Of a stretch of 64,000 nt of DNA, positions 8,611 to 18,271 are shown piece after piece; the stretch's first letter is position 1, and the number at the start of each line of letters is the position of its first letter. This stretch comes from CAZJFH01 sp964545205 (GTDB taxonomy: Bacteria > Pseudomonadota > Alphaproteobacteria > Rhodospirillales > Magnetospirillaceae). The position numbers and the translations under genes are program-made. The notes below the pieces were generated by a model that was given only the letters and a program-made list of their open reading frames with translations, had not been told where the DNA came from and searched no databases. The stretch spans positions 34,968 to 98,967 of the forward strand of contig CAZJFH010000007.1 in assembly GCA_964545205.1 (NCBI GenBank), given 5' to 3'.

Positions 8611-8934
8611 ATGAATCGCTTGATGATCCCGACCCTCGCCGCCCTCGCCGGTCTCGGCCTCGCCGCCGGCGGCGCCCAGGCCCTGGAGTCGACGGTCGAT
8701 CGCCCCGGCTACTACTACGACCAGGGCGTCTACGTGCCGGCCTTCCCGCGCACCACGCCGCCGGAGCGGCTGGAGCGTGGCGCTGTGGAACGCGGCATCC
8801 CCGAACGCGAACGCGCCCTTCTGCCGGAGATGGACGAGCCTCGGACCGACAGGGCCCTGGCCGATCACGACGGCGACGGCATGATCGACTACTTCTACGA
8901 CGAGGGCCGCTACGTGCCGGCCTTTCCGGAGTGA
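8611..8934 (+). CDS. Secreted small protein with two YYDQG/FYDEG motifs
   Basis: This 107-aa protein has a signal peptide ending about AQA-LESTV. The mature part has YYYDQGVYVPAFPR near its start and YFYDEGRYVPAFPE as its last residues, with a charged arginine/glutamate-rich middle. It is a paralogue of the product of 7274-7564: both share ESTV, then YYD(E/Q)G-x-(Y/W)V, and repeat the motif at the C terminus. An AGGAGG site sits six bases before the ATG at 8611. No known domain is recognised. Confidence 0.75.
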   Translation: MNRLMIPTLAALAGLGLAAGGAQALESTVDRPGYYYDQGVYVPAFPRTTPPERLERGAVERGIPERERALLPEMDEPRTDRALADHDGDGMIDYFYDEGRYVPAFPE

Positions 8935-8947
8935 CCGCCGCCGAGCC

Positions 8948-8967
8948 CCTCCCGCCACGGCGGGAGG
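8948..8967. terminator. GC-rich hairpin between convergent genes
   Basis: CCTCCCGCC and GGCGGGAGG form a compact stem between the stop codons of the YYDEG gene and the sigma factor gene. No T-run is present, so this is only a likely bidirectional terminator. Confidence 0.4.
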
Positions 8968-8994
8968 TGGTTCGGGCAGGCACGGCCCCGTCCG

Positions 8995-9558
8995 TCAATC
9001 CTCGTCGTCGCGCATCGCCGCCCTCAGGGTCCTGACCGCCCGATGCGCCGCCACCTTCAGGGCCGCCACGCTCATCCCGGTGGCCGAGGCGGCCTCTTTC
9101 AGCGACATCTCCCGGAGCTTCAGGGTCTCGACCGCCTTGCGCTGACCCGGCGGCAGCTCGTCGACGGCCTTTCGCAGCGCGTCCCTGTCCGCCAGCCCGT
9201 CGAGCCCGGAATCCACGGAGAGGTCGCCGAACCTTTCCTCGAGATTGTCGACCGGCATCTCCTCCGAGCGGCGCTCGCCCCGGCGCGCCGCGTCGGCGAC
9301 GCGGTGGCGCGCGATCGCCATCAGCCACGGCAGGAACGGCCGCGCCGGGTCATAGGTGTGGCGCACCGCGTGCAGCGACAGCAGCACGTCCTGGACGACG
9401 TCCTCGACCTCCTCCGCGGTGCCCTGCCAGCGCGCGCCGGCGATGCGGCGCAGCACCGGGGCGAGTTCGTCGATCAGCCGGCGGTAGCTTTCGGAATCGC
9501 CGTCCTGGGCGGCGGCCATCAGCCGCGCCCATTCGGCCCTGTCGTCTTGTCCTGCCAT
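8995..9558 (-). CDS. ECF-type RNA polymerase sigma factor
   Basis: This 187-aa protein has a sigma-2 region with DVVQDVLLSLHAVRHTYDP and PWLMAIARHRVADAARR. Its sigma-4 region contains LPPGQRKAVETLKLREMSLK and a helix-turn-helix. It should direct RNA polymerase to a stress-type promoter. The ATG at 9558 gives a normal ECF length; in-frame starts upstream (9618 or 9702) would add a basic extension. No anti-sigma gene is adjacent on either side, so its control cannot be read here. It is divergent from the XRE-SulP pair. Confidence 0.85.
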   Translation of the reverse strand: MAGQDDRAEWARLMAAAQDGDSESYRRLIDELAPVLRRIAGARWQGTAEEVEDVVQDVLLSLHAVRHTYDPARPFLPWLMAIARHRVADAARRGERRSEEMPVDNLEERFGDLSVDSGLDGLADRDALRKAVDELPPGQRKAVETLKLREMSLKEAASATGMSVAALKVAAHRAVRTLRAAMRDDED

Positions 9559-9753
9559 CGGGGGAAGCTTGGGGTCGCCCACGCCGCCCGGCAACGGGCG
9601 GGCAGGCCGATTGGCCATCCTCGGCCCGGAAGGACCCGCATTCGCACGGGATCTTTGCGGGCGGTGTCCCGGCTCACATCGCAGTTTGGATGCTTGACGC
9701 ATCAGTTTCCACGGCTTAGCGTTTAACTACCAAGCTTCTCCGTGGAATCGAGA

Positions 9754-10005
9754 ATGTTGACCGCCGCACAATTGAAGGCCGCGCGCGCGCTGCTCGGCAT
9801 CGACCAAAGAACGCTTGCCGAGATGGCCGGCGTGTCGCTGCCGACCATCCAGCGCATGGAGGCCAGCCCCGGCGTCGTGCGCGGGGTGATCGAGACCCTC
9901 ACCAAGGTCGTCGAGGCCCTCGACCGCTCCGGCATCGAACTGATCGCCGAGAACGCGCCCAGCCGGGCGACCGGACGCGGCGTGCGGCTCAAGGAACCGA
10001 AATGA
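9754..10005 (+). CDS. XRE-family helix-turn-helix regulator
   Basis: This 83-aa protein consists almost entirely of a Cro/CI-type HTH: TAAQLKAARALLGIDQRTLA, then the recognition helix VSLPTIQRMEA. The ATG at 9754 fits the family start (MLTAAQ); a GTG at 9742 is also possible. Its stop overlaps the SulP start as ATGA, so the two are translationally coupled. It probably controls its own transporter operon (inference). Confidence 0.8.
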   Translation: MLTAAQLKAARALLGIDQRTLAEMAGVSLPTIQRMEASPGVVRGVIETLTKVVEALDRSGIELIAENAPSRATGRGVRLKEPK

Positions 10006-11732
10006 CCTCCCGGACTGCCGCGGCCGGCGGGCCGACGGACGATTTCGCGCAGTTGTTCACGCCGAAGCTGGTCACCGTGCTGCGCGAAGGCTACCGCCTG
10101 TCGCACCTCAAGGCCGATGCCGTCGCCGGGTTGACGGTGGCCATCGTCGCGCTGCCGCTGTCGATGGCGATCGCGATCGCCTCCGGGGCTTCGCCGGCGC
10201 AGGGGCTCTACGCCGCGATCTTCGGCGGCTTCTTGGTTTCGGCCCTGGGCGGCAGCCGGTTTCAGATCGGCGGGCCCGCCGGCGCCTTCATCGTCCTGGT
10301 CGCCGCCACCGTGCAGACCCACGGCATGGACGGGCTGTTCCTGGCCACCATCCTCTCGGGGATCATGCTGGCGGCGATCGGCCTCTTGCGCCTGGGCACC
10401 TACGTCAAGTTCGTGCCCTATCCGGTGACGGTCGGCTTCACCGCCGGCATCGCCGTGATCATCTTCACCAGCCAGATCAAGGATTTGCTCGGCCTGACCC
10501 TGGCCGCGCCCGAGCCGGGACCGCTGCTGGACAAGCTGCCGGTGCTGTGGGCGGGCCTGCCAAGCCTGCAGCCGGCCAGCCTGGGCCTGGCGCTGGCGAC
10601 CGTGGCGGTGATCGCCGGCCTGAAGCGGCTGCGCCCGCACTGGCCCGGCCTGCTGCTGGCGGTGGCCGGCAGCGCCGTGGCGACGGCGCTGCTCGGGCTG
10701 CCGGTCGAGACGATCGGCACCCGCTTCGGCGGCATCCCCGACACGCTGCCGGTGCCGGCCTTGCCCGAGATCAGCCTCGCCAAGCTGCAGGCCGTGCTGC
10801 CGAGCGCCGTCGCCTTCGCGCTGCTCGGCGCCATCGAATCGCTGCTCTCGGCGGTGGTCGCGGACGGCATGACGGGGCGGCGCCACCGCTCGAACTGCGA
10901 GCTCGTCGGCCAGGGCATCGCCAACGTCGCCTCCGGGCTGCTCGGCGGCATCTGCGTCACCGGCACCATCGCCCGCACCGCGACCAACGTCCGCGCCGGC
11001 GCGCACGGGCCGGTCGCCGGCATGCTGCATTCGCTGTTCCTGCTCGGCTTCCTGTTGCTGGCCGCCCCGGTCGCCAGCTACATCCCGCTCGCCAGCCTGG
11101 CCGGCGTGCTGGCGGTGGTGGCCTGGAACATGGTCGAGAAGCACGCCTTCGCCGCGCTGCTGCGCGCCTCGCGCGAGGACGCCGCCGTGCTGCTGACGAC
11201 CTTCCTCCTGACCGTGTTCCGCGACCTCACCGAGGCGATCGTCGTCGGCATCGCGCTGGGATCGGTGCTGTTCATCCACCGGCTGTCGAAGACCACGGCG
11301 ATCCAGGCCCAGACGCCCCTGGTGCCCGAGGACCGCGCCGACGCCACCGGCGTGACGCTGCAGAACGCCGCGGAGGCCGGGCGCGACCCCGACGTCGTGG
11401 TCTACCGCATTTCGGGGGCCTTCTTCTTCGGCGCCGCCGCCGCCATCGGCGCGGTGCTCGATCGCATCGCCGACAGCCACCGGGTGCTGATCATCGACTT
11501 CGCCGCCGTGCCGCTGCTCGATTCCACCGGCGCCAACACCATCGAGGTGCTGGCGCACAAGGCGCTGCGGCGCGGCGTCCGGGTGATCCTGACCGGAACG
11601 CGGCGCGACGTGCGCAAGGCGCTGTTCATGCTCGGCATCAAGCCGCCGGTGGTGCGCTACGCGCGCAGCATCGAGTCCGCCGTCGCCCATATCCGGACGG
11701 CGCCGCCCGACGGGGCATCGACGCCGGCTTGA
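10002..11732 (+). CDS. SulP-family anion transporter with STAS domain
   Basis: This 576-aa protein has some eleven to twelve membrane segments beginning AVAGLTVAIVALPLSMAIAI, the SulP entry signature. A C-terminal STAS domain includes VLIIDFAAVPLLDSTGANT. SulP proteins carry sulfate, bicarbonate or dicarboxylates; the substrate is not evident. The start overlaps the stop of the XRE gene. A second, different SulP gene lies at 36365-37846. Confidence 0.88.
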   Translation: MTSRTAAAGGPTDDFAQLFTPKLVTVLREGYRLSHLKADAVAGLTVAIVALPLSMAIAIASGASPAQGLYAAIFGGFLVSALGGSRFQIGGPAGAFIVLVAATVQTHGMDGLFLATILSGIMLAAIGLLRLGTYVKFVPYPVTVGFTAGIAVIIFTSQIKDLLGLTLAAPEPGPLLDKLPVLWAGLPSLQPASLGLALATVAVIAGLKRLRPHWPGLLLAVAGSAVATALLGLPVETIGTRFGGIPDTLPVPALPEISLAKLQAVLPSAVAFALLGAIESLLSAVVADGMTGRRHRSNCELVGQGIANVASGLLGGICVTGTIARTATNVRAGAHGPVAGMLHSLFLLGFLLLAAPVASYIPLASLAGVLAVVAWNMVEKHAFAALLRASREDAAVLLTTFLLTVFRDLTEAIVVGIALGSVLFIHRLSKTTAIQAQTPLVPEDRADATGVTLQNAAEAGRDPDVVVYRISGAFFFGAAAAIGAVLDRIADSHRVLIIDFAAVPLLDSTGANTIEVLAHKALRRGVRVILTGTRRDVRKALFMLGIKPPVVRYARSIESAVAHIRTAPPDGASTPA

Positions 11733-11757
11733 CGCGACCGTCCGTCTTGCCCTCCGG

Positions 11758-14085
11758 CTAGTCGGCGAGTTCCTCCTCGGCGGCGAGAGCCCTGCCCGGG
11801 GCCGGCGGCGGCTCGGGCCACGACTTGATGTGCAGGTCGCGCTGCGGGAACGGAATCGAGATGCCGTGGGCGCGGAAGGCCTTGTCGATGGCGAAGTTGA
11901 CGTCCGAGATCACCTGCAGCCGGTCCTCGACGTTGGCGAGCATGAAGCGCAGCTCGAAATTCAGCGCGCTGTCGCCGAAGGCCCGGAACAGCACCACCGG
12001 CGGCGTCACGCTGCCGTGCCTGAGGATGCCCGGATGCTCGTTGGCGACCTCCAGCAGCACCTTGCGCACCAGGTCGGTGTCCGAGCCGTAGGCGACGCCG
12101 ATCGGCACCCGGGCGCGGCCGTGGCGGTCGCGCAGGGTCCAGTTGGTGACCTGGTTGGTGATGAAGTCGGAATTCGGCACCGTGACGTCGGAGCGGTCGA
12201 AGGTCTGGATCTCGGTGGCGCGCACGCGGATCTTCTTGACGTAGCCCTCGGTGTTGCCGACCACCACCCAGTCGCCGGCCTTGATGGGGCGCTCGAACAG
12301 CAGGATGATGCCGGCGACGAAGTTGCTGACCACGTTCTGCAGGCCGAAGCCGATGCCGACGGACAGGGCGCTGGCGATGATCGCCAGGTTGGTGAAGTCG
12401 ACGCCGGCCGTCGACAGACCGAGCAGCACCGCGAAGATGAAGCCGACATAGCCCGAGACGGTGACCAGCGCCTCGCGCGCGCCCCTGTCCATGCGGCTGC
12501 GCGCCAGCCAGCTGTCCTCGATCCAGTCGCGCAGCCAGCGGCTCAGCGTCAGCGCCACCCAGAACACCAGGATGCCGGTCAGCACCTTGCTGGGGACGAT
12601 GCGCATCTCGCCGATGGTGAAGCCGTCGAGCAGGTACTGGAAGACCAGCGCGGTGCCGGCATCCGACAGGCCCCAGGCGCGCATCGCCAGCAGCGCCGCG
12701 CCGCCCCACAGCGTCGCGGAGAGCAGGAAGCGCAGCCACACCAGGCCGGGGAACGACTCGTCCGGCTCCAGGCCGAGCCGCTCGCGCACCGCCGCCTGCC
12801 AGGGGCTGCGGCCGGAATCGAGGCCGTCGACCAGTTCGGCGGCCAGCATCGTCACCAGCCACAGCCCGGCGGCCACCAGACCGCTCTGCAGCAGGCCGAG
12901 CAGCACGTATTCCGACAGGTTGCGGTAGCCCAGCGCCTCCGCCAGCAGCACGCCGGCGAGCACCAGCAGCAGCACGAAACGCAACGAACGGCCGCTGCGC
13001 GCCAGCGCCGGCATGTGGCCGACCAGCCCGATCATCCAGCCGAGATTCACCACCAGCGCGGCGATGAAGACCGCCCGCGACAGCAGCCCGACATGCTCGG
13101 GCAGCGCGGAGGCCAGCGGGCTCAGGAACAGCAGCACCCCGACCAGCACCAGCGTGCCGAGCGCCGCCAGCCGCCGGGCCAGCGCGCGGGCCAGCTTGTC
13201 GTCGAGCGCCGTGACCTGCCGCGCCGGCGCCGGCGGCGCCAGGACGGCGCGCAGCGCGGCCAGCGCGACGGCGAAGGCGGTGACGCCATGAACGGCGATG
13301 GCGACGAAGGTAACCCCCGCCTCGGCCTCGCGCGTGGCGTAGAGCGCGGCCGACAGGCCGAGCAGCAGGCCGAGCGACGGGCCGCGGCGGGCGGCGACGG
13401 CGGTGCCGGCGCGTGCCAGCCGGGCCGCGAAGCCGTCGCCGCCCGACTCCCTGGCCTGCAGCAGGCGACGCCGCAGCAGGATGCCGCCGGCCAGGCCGAG
13501 GCCGCCGAACAGCCCCAACACGAACAGCCGCCGCGGCCCGAAGCGGTCGAAGCCGGCCTGATTGACGGTGAAGTCCAGCGCCACGGTGATCCAGGCGTTG
13601 GGATCCTCCAGATTGGCGGCGATGACGGTGAACAGATCGCCTGCACGCAGCGCCAGACGCTCCTTGAGCAGGCTCTGCTGGCGCTCGGTATAGCGGTTGA
13701 CCTGCTCCTCGGCCTGCACCGCGATCAGCCGGCACTCGGCGGCTTGCGCCTCGGCGCGGCTCTTCTGGTTCTGCAGTTCCTTGCGCTGGCGCGCGATGTC
13801 GCGGCTCTCGCCCACCACCGCCTCGCCGATCGCCGCGATCGCCTGGGCGAGCCGGTCGATGTCGGCCTGGCGCTCGGCGACGCAGCTGCCGCCCCAGGTG
13901 CGCAGGCTCGAGGCGCGCTTGATGGCGGCACCGAGCGCGTCGTGGTCGGCGCGCGCGACGTCGACCTCGCGGGTCAGCCGCTGCAGCTCGGCCCGGGCCT
14001 CCTTCAGGCCGTCGCTCTCCTGGGCGACGGCGAGGCCCGGCACCAGCAACAGCAGCACGACGAGAATCAGGCGCGGCAAGGACAT
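11758..14085 (-). CDS. Large mechanosensitive channel, MscS/MscK-like
   Basis: This 775-aa protein begins with a signal peptide (residues 1-21, cleavage near AVAQ). A periplasmic coiled-coil stretch of about 170 residues is followed by many membrane segments. The C-terminal MscS pore and cytoplasmic beta domain include SVGIGFGLQNVVSNFVAG and FERPIKAGDWV. It should open under membrane tension to release osmolytes. Length and layout match the DUF3772/MscK-like group. Its start lies 48 bp after the stop of the WD40-caspase gene on the same strand, so the two may be co-transcribed. Confidence 0.88.
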   Translation of the reverse strand: MSLPRLILVVLLLLVPGLAVAQESDGLKEARAELQRLTREVDVARADHDALGAAIKRASSLRTWGGSCVAERQADIDRLAQAIAAIGEAVVGESRDIARQRKELQNQKSRAEAQAAECRLIAVQAEEQVNRYTERQQSLLKERLALRAGDLFTVIAANLEDPNAWITVALDFTVNQAGFDRFGPRRLFVLGLFGGLGLAGGILLRRRLLQARESGGDGFAARLARAGTAVAARRGPSLGLLLGLSAALYATREAEAGVTFVAIAVHGVTAFAVALAALRAVLAPPAPARQVTALDDKLARALARRLAALGTLVLVGVLLFLSPLASALPEHVGLLSRAVFIAALVVNLGWMIGLVGHMPALARSGRSLRFVLLLVLAGVLLAEALGYRNLSEYVLLGLLQSGLVAAGLWLVTMLAAELVDGLDSGRSPWQAAVRERLGLEPDESFPGLVWLRFLLSATLWGGAALLAMRAWGLSDAGTALVFQYLLDGFTIGEMRIVPSKVLTGILVFWVALTLSRWLRDWIEDSWLARSRMDRGAREALVTVSGYVGFIFAVLLGLSTAGVDFTNLAIIASALSVGIGFGLQNVVSNFVAGIILLFERPIKAGDWVVVGNTEGYVKKIRVRATEIQTFDRSDVTVPNSDFITNQVTNWTLRDRHGRARVPIGVAYGSDTDLVRKVLLEVANEHPGILRHGSVTPPVVLFRAFGDSALNFELRFMLANVEDRLQVISDVNFAIDKAFRAHGISIPFPQRDLHIKSWPEPPPAPGRALAAEEELAD

Positions 14086-14133
14086 GGCGCGGCATTCCGG
14101 ATGAGCGGTTCCGCCATCTTGCGCCGGTGCTGG

Positions 14134-17061
14134 TTAACGCGGTGTTGCGTCTCGGCGCACGCTGCTGATGGGGAAGAAGTCCGATCCTTCGAAATGGAAC
14201 GCCGGCTCCTGCTTGTGGCCGGGTGCGACGTCGCGCACCACGGCCGGCACCTGGGCCTTGGTGAACCGGGCGATCTCGTAGACGTCGACGGCGCCGCTGT
14301 TGTCGCCCGAGGCCACCGTATCGGCCTTGCCGCGGAGACCCTCCAGCAGCACGCCGGTGAACACGCCATTGTCGCCGAAGCCATCCAGCGCCTCCTGCTC
14401 GTCGCTGGTGCTGGCCAGCGTGAAGCGGCCGGTCGAGCGGCCCAGCGACTTGACCCAGGTGTCGTCGCGGGCCATCCGGCCGATGCGGTCGTCGATCGAT
14501 CCGGCAAAGCAGGTGTCGATCATCAGCATCATCCGCGACGCCGGAACGCGCGCAAACAGCTCGGCCAGGACGTCCTGGGTCAGTCCGCGCCCGCGCACCG
14601 CTTCCGGGGTGGCGGCCGGCAGATCGGCGGGCAGGAACACGTAGCGGCCGTCCAGGGCCAGTCCGTGCCCGGCCAGGAACACCAGGACGGCGTCCTCGGG
14701 CTTGGCGGCCGCCGCCAGCTCCTGGAAAGCGGCGCGGATGCCGTCGAGGCTGGCGGCGCCGTCGAGCAGCGTGGTGACCGCGACACCGCGATAGATGCCG
14801 CGGCCGCCCTCGCTCATCAGCCGGGCCACCGCTTCGGCGTCGCGCCGGGCGTTCGCCAGTTCCAGTTCGGGCAGGGCGTACGCGCTGATTCCGATCGCCA
14901 GCACGTGCAGCATCGGCAACTCGGTGCCGGCCTCGGGCGCCCGCAGCCGCGCCGTCACCTGCTCGCGGGCGTTGACCTCGACGCGGCGGTCGCCCGACGT
15001 GGCCGAGACCGTCAGGGCATTGTCGCCCGGCTCGAGCGGAATGCGCACCTCGTCGAGGCGGTCGCCGTCGCCGCTTTCGGGCAGCCGGGTCGAGCGCAGG
15101 CCCTCGCCCGTCACCACGGCGCCGTTGCGGCGCACGATCAGCGGCCCGATGCCGCCGCCGCGGTCCTCGAGGCGCACCTTCAGGACCGCGCGGTCGCCCG
15201 GCATCTCCACCTCGCGCCCGGCGCCGGCCGAAAGCGCCGTGCAGGCGCCGCCGGCCGCCGGGCAGACCTCCACCGCCGCGACGCGCGGCGGCAGGCCGCG
15301 CCCGAGCACATGCTCGACCTTGCCGATCTGCGCCAGCTGCGCGGCGATCTCGGCCTCGTGGCCGCCGCGCAGCGCCTTGACCACCAGGTCGCGGCGGAAG
15401 AACGGGCGGTAGAGCTGGGCCGACTCGATCAGCTCGCCGAGGCGGTTGCGGCCGTGGTTCAGGTGGTAGCCGAACAGGCTGTCGCCGCCCGGCGCGTGGT
15501 CGAAGAAGCCGTCTGGCGTCCACGCGATCCACCGCTTTCCGTCGGCGTGGACGAACAGCGCCAGCCGCTCGCGGCCGTCCGCCATGTCGTACCAGCGCAC
15601 GGTGCCGTCGCCGAGGCCGGCGACCGCCAGTCCCGCCGCCGGCGCCAGCGCCACCGTCCACACCGTGCCCGGCACCTGCACCGCCCACGACAGTGCGTCG
15701 CCGTCATAGAGCCGCAGCGCATGGTCGGCGCCGAGCAGCCAGCGGCGGCCGCCGGCATGGGCGATGCTGCGGGCGACCTCGCCGGCGCCCAGGCGCAGCG
15801 GCCGGCCGTCGACGCGCGGCGCCGCGCCGTTGCGCCAGTCGGTGACGTCGACGCCGGCCGAAAGCGGCGCCGCCAAGCCGCCGGTGCCGGCGCCGGGCGC
15901 CAGCGCGCGGGCGACCAGATCGAAGCGCAACGGCCGCCGACCGCCCTGCTCCAGGCCGAACTGCACGACCGAGCCATCGGCCGAGACCCGGAAGGCCTCG
16001 GCGCCGTCGCGGAAATCGGCGACGCTCTTGCCCCGGCCGCCGGTCCTGCGCCCGGCGCCGTCGACGAGCCCCCAGGACGGCTCGGCCGTCGCGAACGCCA
16101 CCCCGCCGCCGTGGGCGTCGAGGTCGACCACGGTGTCGCGGCCGACCGGGATGTCGTTGGCGCCGGCGCCGTCGAACCGGCGCACGAACCGGGTGCCGTC
16201 GGCGGCGCCGTAGGTGCCGGCCGCGAACAGCCGCGCCCCGTCGCCGCCATAGGCGACGACGCTGAGCGCGCCGCCGCGGCCCTCGGCGCCGGCCAGCGTT
16301 CCGGCCGGGGCGAGGTCGCGGCCGCCGAACAGGCTGACCCGGGCGGCGTCGAGATGTCCGACGGCGAGTTGGCGGCCGTCGGGCGAGAACGCCACCGAGA
16401 ACGGCCGCGCCGCCACGACGCGGCTGGCGACGGCCTGGAAGCCGGCGTCGTAGAGGCGCAACGTGCCCTCGACTCCCACCGCCGCCAGCCGGCCGCCGGC
16501 GTCGAAGCTCGTCCAGGTGACGGCGTCGCGCCAGGCGCGGTCCTCGGCGATCAGGCGCGAGGCGGTGAGGTCGAACACCTTGACGCCGACCCCGTCCGAG
16601 AACGCCGCGGCCAGGAAGCGGCCGTCGGGCGAGAACGCCAGATGATTGACGGTGCCCGCGAACGGTCCGATGCGGCCGCGCATCTTCAAGCCGCGGCCGT
16701 CGATCAGATAGATGAAGGCGCCGCCGTCCCAGGCGACGCCGGTCCAGCCGCCGACCGCGACGACCGAGCCGTCTGGCCGCGCGGCGACGGCGTAGAGCTT
16801 GCCCTCGTTGCCCGGGCCGGCGGGAACGCGCAGGGTCGCCAACAGGTCGCCGCCCGCGATCTCCCACAGGCGCAGCGTCTTGTCGTCCGAGACGGTGGCG
16901 AGGAAGCCGGCGGCGGTGTCGATGCGGTTGATCGCGGCGCCGTGCATGCCGGTTTCGATGACCGGGATCGGAACGGTGCCGACCTCGCCGGCGGCGGCCG
17001 GAGGCGCCAGCAGCGCCGCCGCCAGCGCCAGCAACCGCAGCCGACCGACGCCCCTCGCCAC
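14134..17061 (-). CDS. Exported WD40-repeat protein with C-terminal caspase domain
   Basis: This 975-aa protein starts at a GTG (17061) with TGAGGG upstream, eleven bases past the stop of the lipoprotein gene. A signal peptide (residues 1-24, ending PPAAAG) precedes WD40-type blades such as DDKTLRLWEI and FSPDGRFLAAAFSDG. From about residue 715 there is a peptidase C14 domain: HVLAIGISAY, then the catalytic histidine H799 in FLAGHGL and cysteine C851 in MIDTCFAGS. Both catalytic residues are present. Bacterial caspase-like proteins are linked to proteolytic signalling and cell death. Here the signal peptide implies an envelope location, which is unusual. The activating signal is unknown. Confidence 0.85.
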   Translation of the reverse strand: MARGVGRLRLLALAAALLAPPAAAGEVGTVPIPVIETGMHGAAINRIDTAAGFLATVSDDKTLRLWEIAGGDLLATLRVPAGPGNEGKLYAVAARPDGSVVAVGGWTGVAWDGGAFIYLIDGRGLKMRGRIGPFAGTVNHLAFSPDGRFLAAAFSDGVGVKVFDLTASRLIAEDRAWRDAVTWTSFDAGGRLAAVGVEGTLRLYDAGFQAVASRVVAARPFSVAFSPDGRQLAVGHLDAARVSLFGGRDLAPAGTLAGAEGRGGALSVVAYGGDGARLFAAGTYGAADGTRFVRRFDGAGANDIPVGRDTVVDLDAHGGGVAFATAEPSWGLVDGAGRRTGGRGKSVADFRDGAEAFRVSADGSVVQFGLEQGGRRPLRFDLVARALAPGAGTGGLAAPLSAGVDVTDWRNGAAPRVDGRPLRLGAGEVARSIAHAGGRRWLLGADHALRLYDGDALSWAVQVPGTVWTVALAPAAGLAVAGLGDGTVRWYDMADGRERLALFVHADGKRWIAWTPDGFFDHAPGGDSLFGYHLNHGRNRLGELIESAQLYRPFFRRDLVVKALRGGHEAEIAAQLAQIGKVEHVLGRGLPPRVAAVEVCPAAGGACTALSAGAGREVEMPGDRAVLKVRLEDRGGGIGPLIVRRNGAVVTGEGLRSTRLPESGDGDRLDEVRIPLEPGDNALTVSATSGDRRVEVNAREQVTARLRAPEAGTELPMLHVLAIGISAYALPELELANARRDAEAVARLMSEGGRGIYRGVAVTTLLDGAASLDGIRAAFQELAAAAKPEDAVLVFLAGHGLALDGRYVFLPADLPAATPEAVRGRGLTQDVLAELFARVPASRMMLMIDTCFAGSIDDRIGRMARDDTWVKSLGRSTGRFTLASTSDEQEALDGFGDNGVFTGVLLEGLRGKADTVASGDNSGAVDVYEIARFTKAQVPAVVRDVAPGHKQEPAFHFEGSDFFPISSVRRDATPR

Positions 17062-17072
17062 CGCGAACGCCC

Positions 17073-18137
17073 TCAGCCCAGAGGCGCGGCGGCGGTGGCC
17101 GCCGAGGTCTCGCTCGCCAGCTCGAACAGCGGCGCGTCGGCCTGGGCCTGCTGCACGCTCTGGGCGAAGCCGGCCTGCTTGAGCTGGCTGGTGCTGGTCA
17201 GCTCGACGATGCCGGTTTCCGAGACCGGGACCTCCTTGGCGACCACCACCGGCTGCGGCGCGGCGCGCTTGACCTCGCCGAAATCCGCCGCCGGCACGAA
17301 GCCGGTGCGGCCGCCGTTCAGCACCACCTCGACCCAGCCGCGGTCGTCGGGAGCGCCGACCACCTCGACCAGCGCGCCCCTCTTCAAGCTGGCGAGCACC
17401 GGCGACTTGCCGTCGCGCTTGCTCCGCACCTTGGCGTCGCGGGCCAGCGCCTGAAGCTGGATCGCCGGGGCCGGCGCGGCGGGCGCGGCCTCGATGCCGG
17501 TCAGCTCCTTGCTGGCGTGGCGGAAGCTCTCGGCGCGCTTGGCCATGTTGGCGCTGAGCGCCTCGGCGACGGCGATGTCGTCGTCGTGCTGGCGCTTCAG
17601 GCGCTGCAGCCGCGCCTCGGCCTCGGCGCGGCTCAGCCGGCCGGCCTTGTAGTCGGCCTTGACCTGCGCCGCCGCCGCGACGCGGCACTCGCGGGCCTTG
17701 GCGAAGGCGACGGTGGCGCGATCGATCTCCTCGTTTTCGCGCACGAGGTCCGAATGCACCGAGGCCATCAGCGCCATGCGGTCGGCGTGCTCGCGCTGCT
17801 TGGCGGCGAGATAGCCGCCGACGCCGCCGATCGCCGCGCCGGCCGCGGCGCCGACCAGCACGCGCTCGCCGACATTGCTGCCGCCGCCGGTCAACGCGCC
17901 GGCGAGGCCGCCGACCAGGGCGCCGATCGCCACGCCGGTGACGATCTCGTCGGTGAAGAAGTCGCCCGCGGCCGCCAGGTTCTGGTGCTCGCGGTAGCAG
18001 ACGTCCTGGCCGGCGTCGCCGGCGCCGTTGATGCTGATCACCGGCGATCCTTGCGGCACGCAGGCCGTCAGCCCGACCGAAAGAGCGACTCCGGACAGAA
18101 GACCGCCACGCGCGGCCCTGCGAAGCTGAATCCTCAT
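17073..18137 (-). CDS. Glycine-zipper lipoprotein with SH3-like domain
   Basis: This 354-aa protein has a lipoprotein signal ending LTAC, with the lipidated cysteine at residue 26. A glycine-zipper stretch (GALVGGLAGALTGGG and GAAAGAAIGGVGGYLAA) follows, then a charged helical region. An SH3-like fold ends with DRGWVEVVLNGGRTGFVPAADF. The start at 18137 is set by the lipobox. It is likely attached to the outer or inner membrane and may bind peptidoglycan. It is the first gene of the putative lipoprotein, caspase, MscS transcript and is divergent from htrA. Confidence 0.8.
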   Translation of the reverse strand: MRIQLRRAARGGLLSGVALSVGLTACVPQGSPVISINGAGDAGQDVCYREHQNLAAAGDFFTDEIVTGVAIGALVGGLAGALTGGGSNVGERVLVGAAAGAAIGGVGGYLAAKQREHADRMALMASVHSDLVRENEEIDRATVAFAKARECRVAAAAQVKADYKAGRLSRAEAEARLQRLKRQHDDDIAVAEALSANMAKRAESFRHASKELTGIEAAPAAPAPAIQLQALARDAKVRSKRDGKSPVLASLKRGALVEVVGAPDDRGWVEVVLNGGRTGFVPAADFGEVKRAAPQPVVVAKEVPVSETGIVELTSTSQLKQAGFAQSVQQAQADAPLFELASETSAATAAAPLG

Positions 18138-18271
18138 TTTCGCTGCATCCCCCTCAGTGCCGCCGCCATCGGGCAACGGAGGGTTGAAGAGTATCTTCGT
18201 GCCCCGGAGCTTGTCCAGCGGCGGCGTCCGGTGCGACGATGGGACGTCGAGACGGCGGACGGGAACACGGG

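Noticed and set aside
11830..17454. A very long antisense open frame across the MscS and caspase genes
   Set aside because: It is opposite to genes with clear domains, is rich in Arg/Gln/His-type low-complexity residues and has no motif. Long stop-free antisense frames are expected at this GC content.
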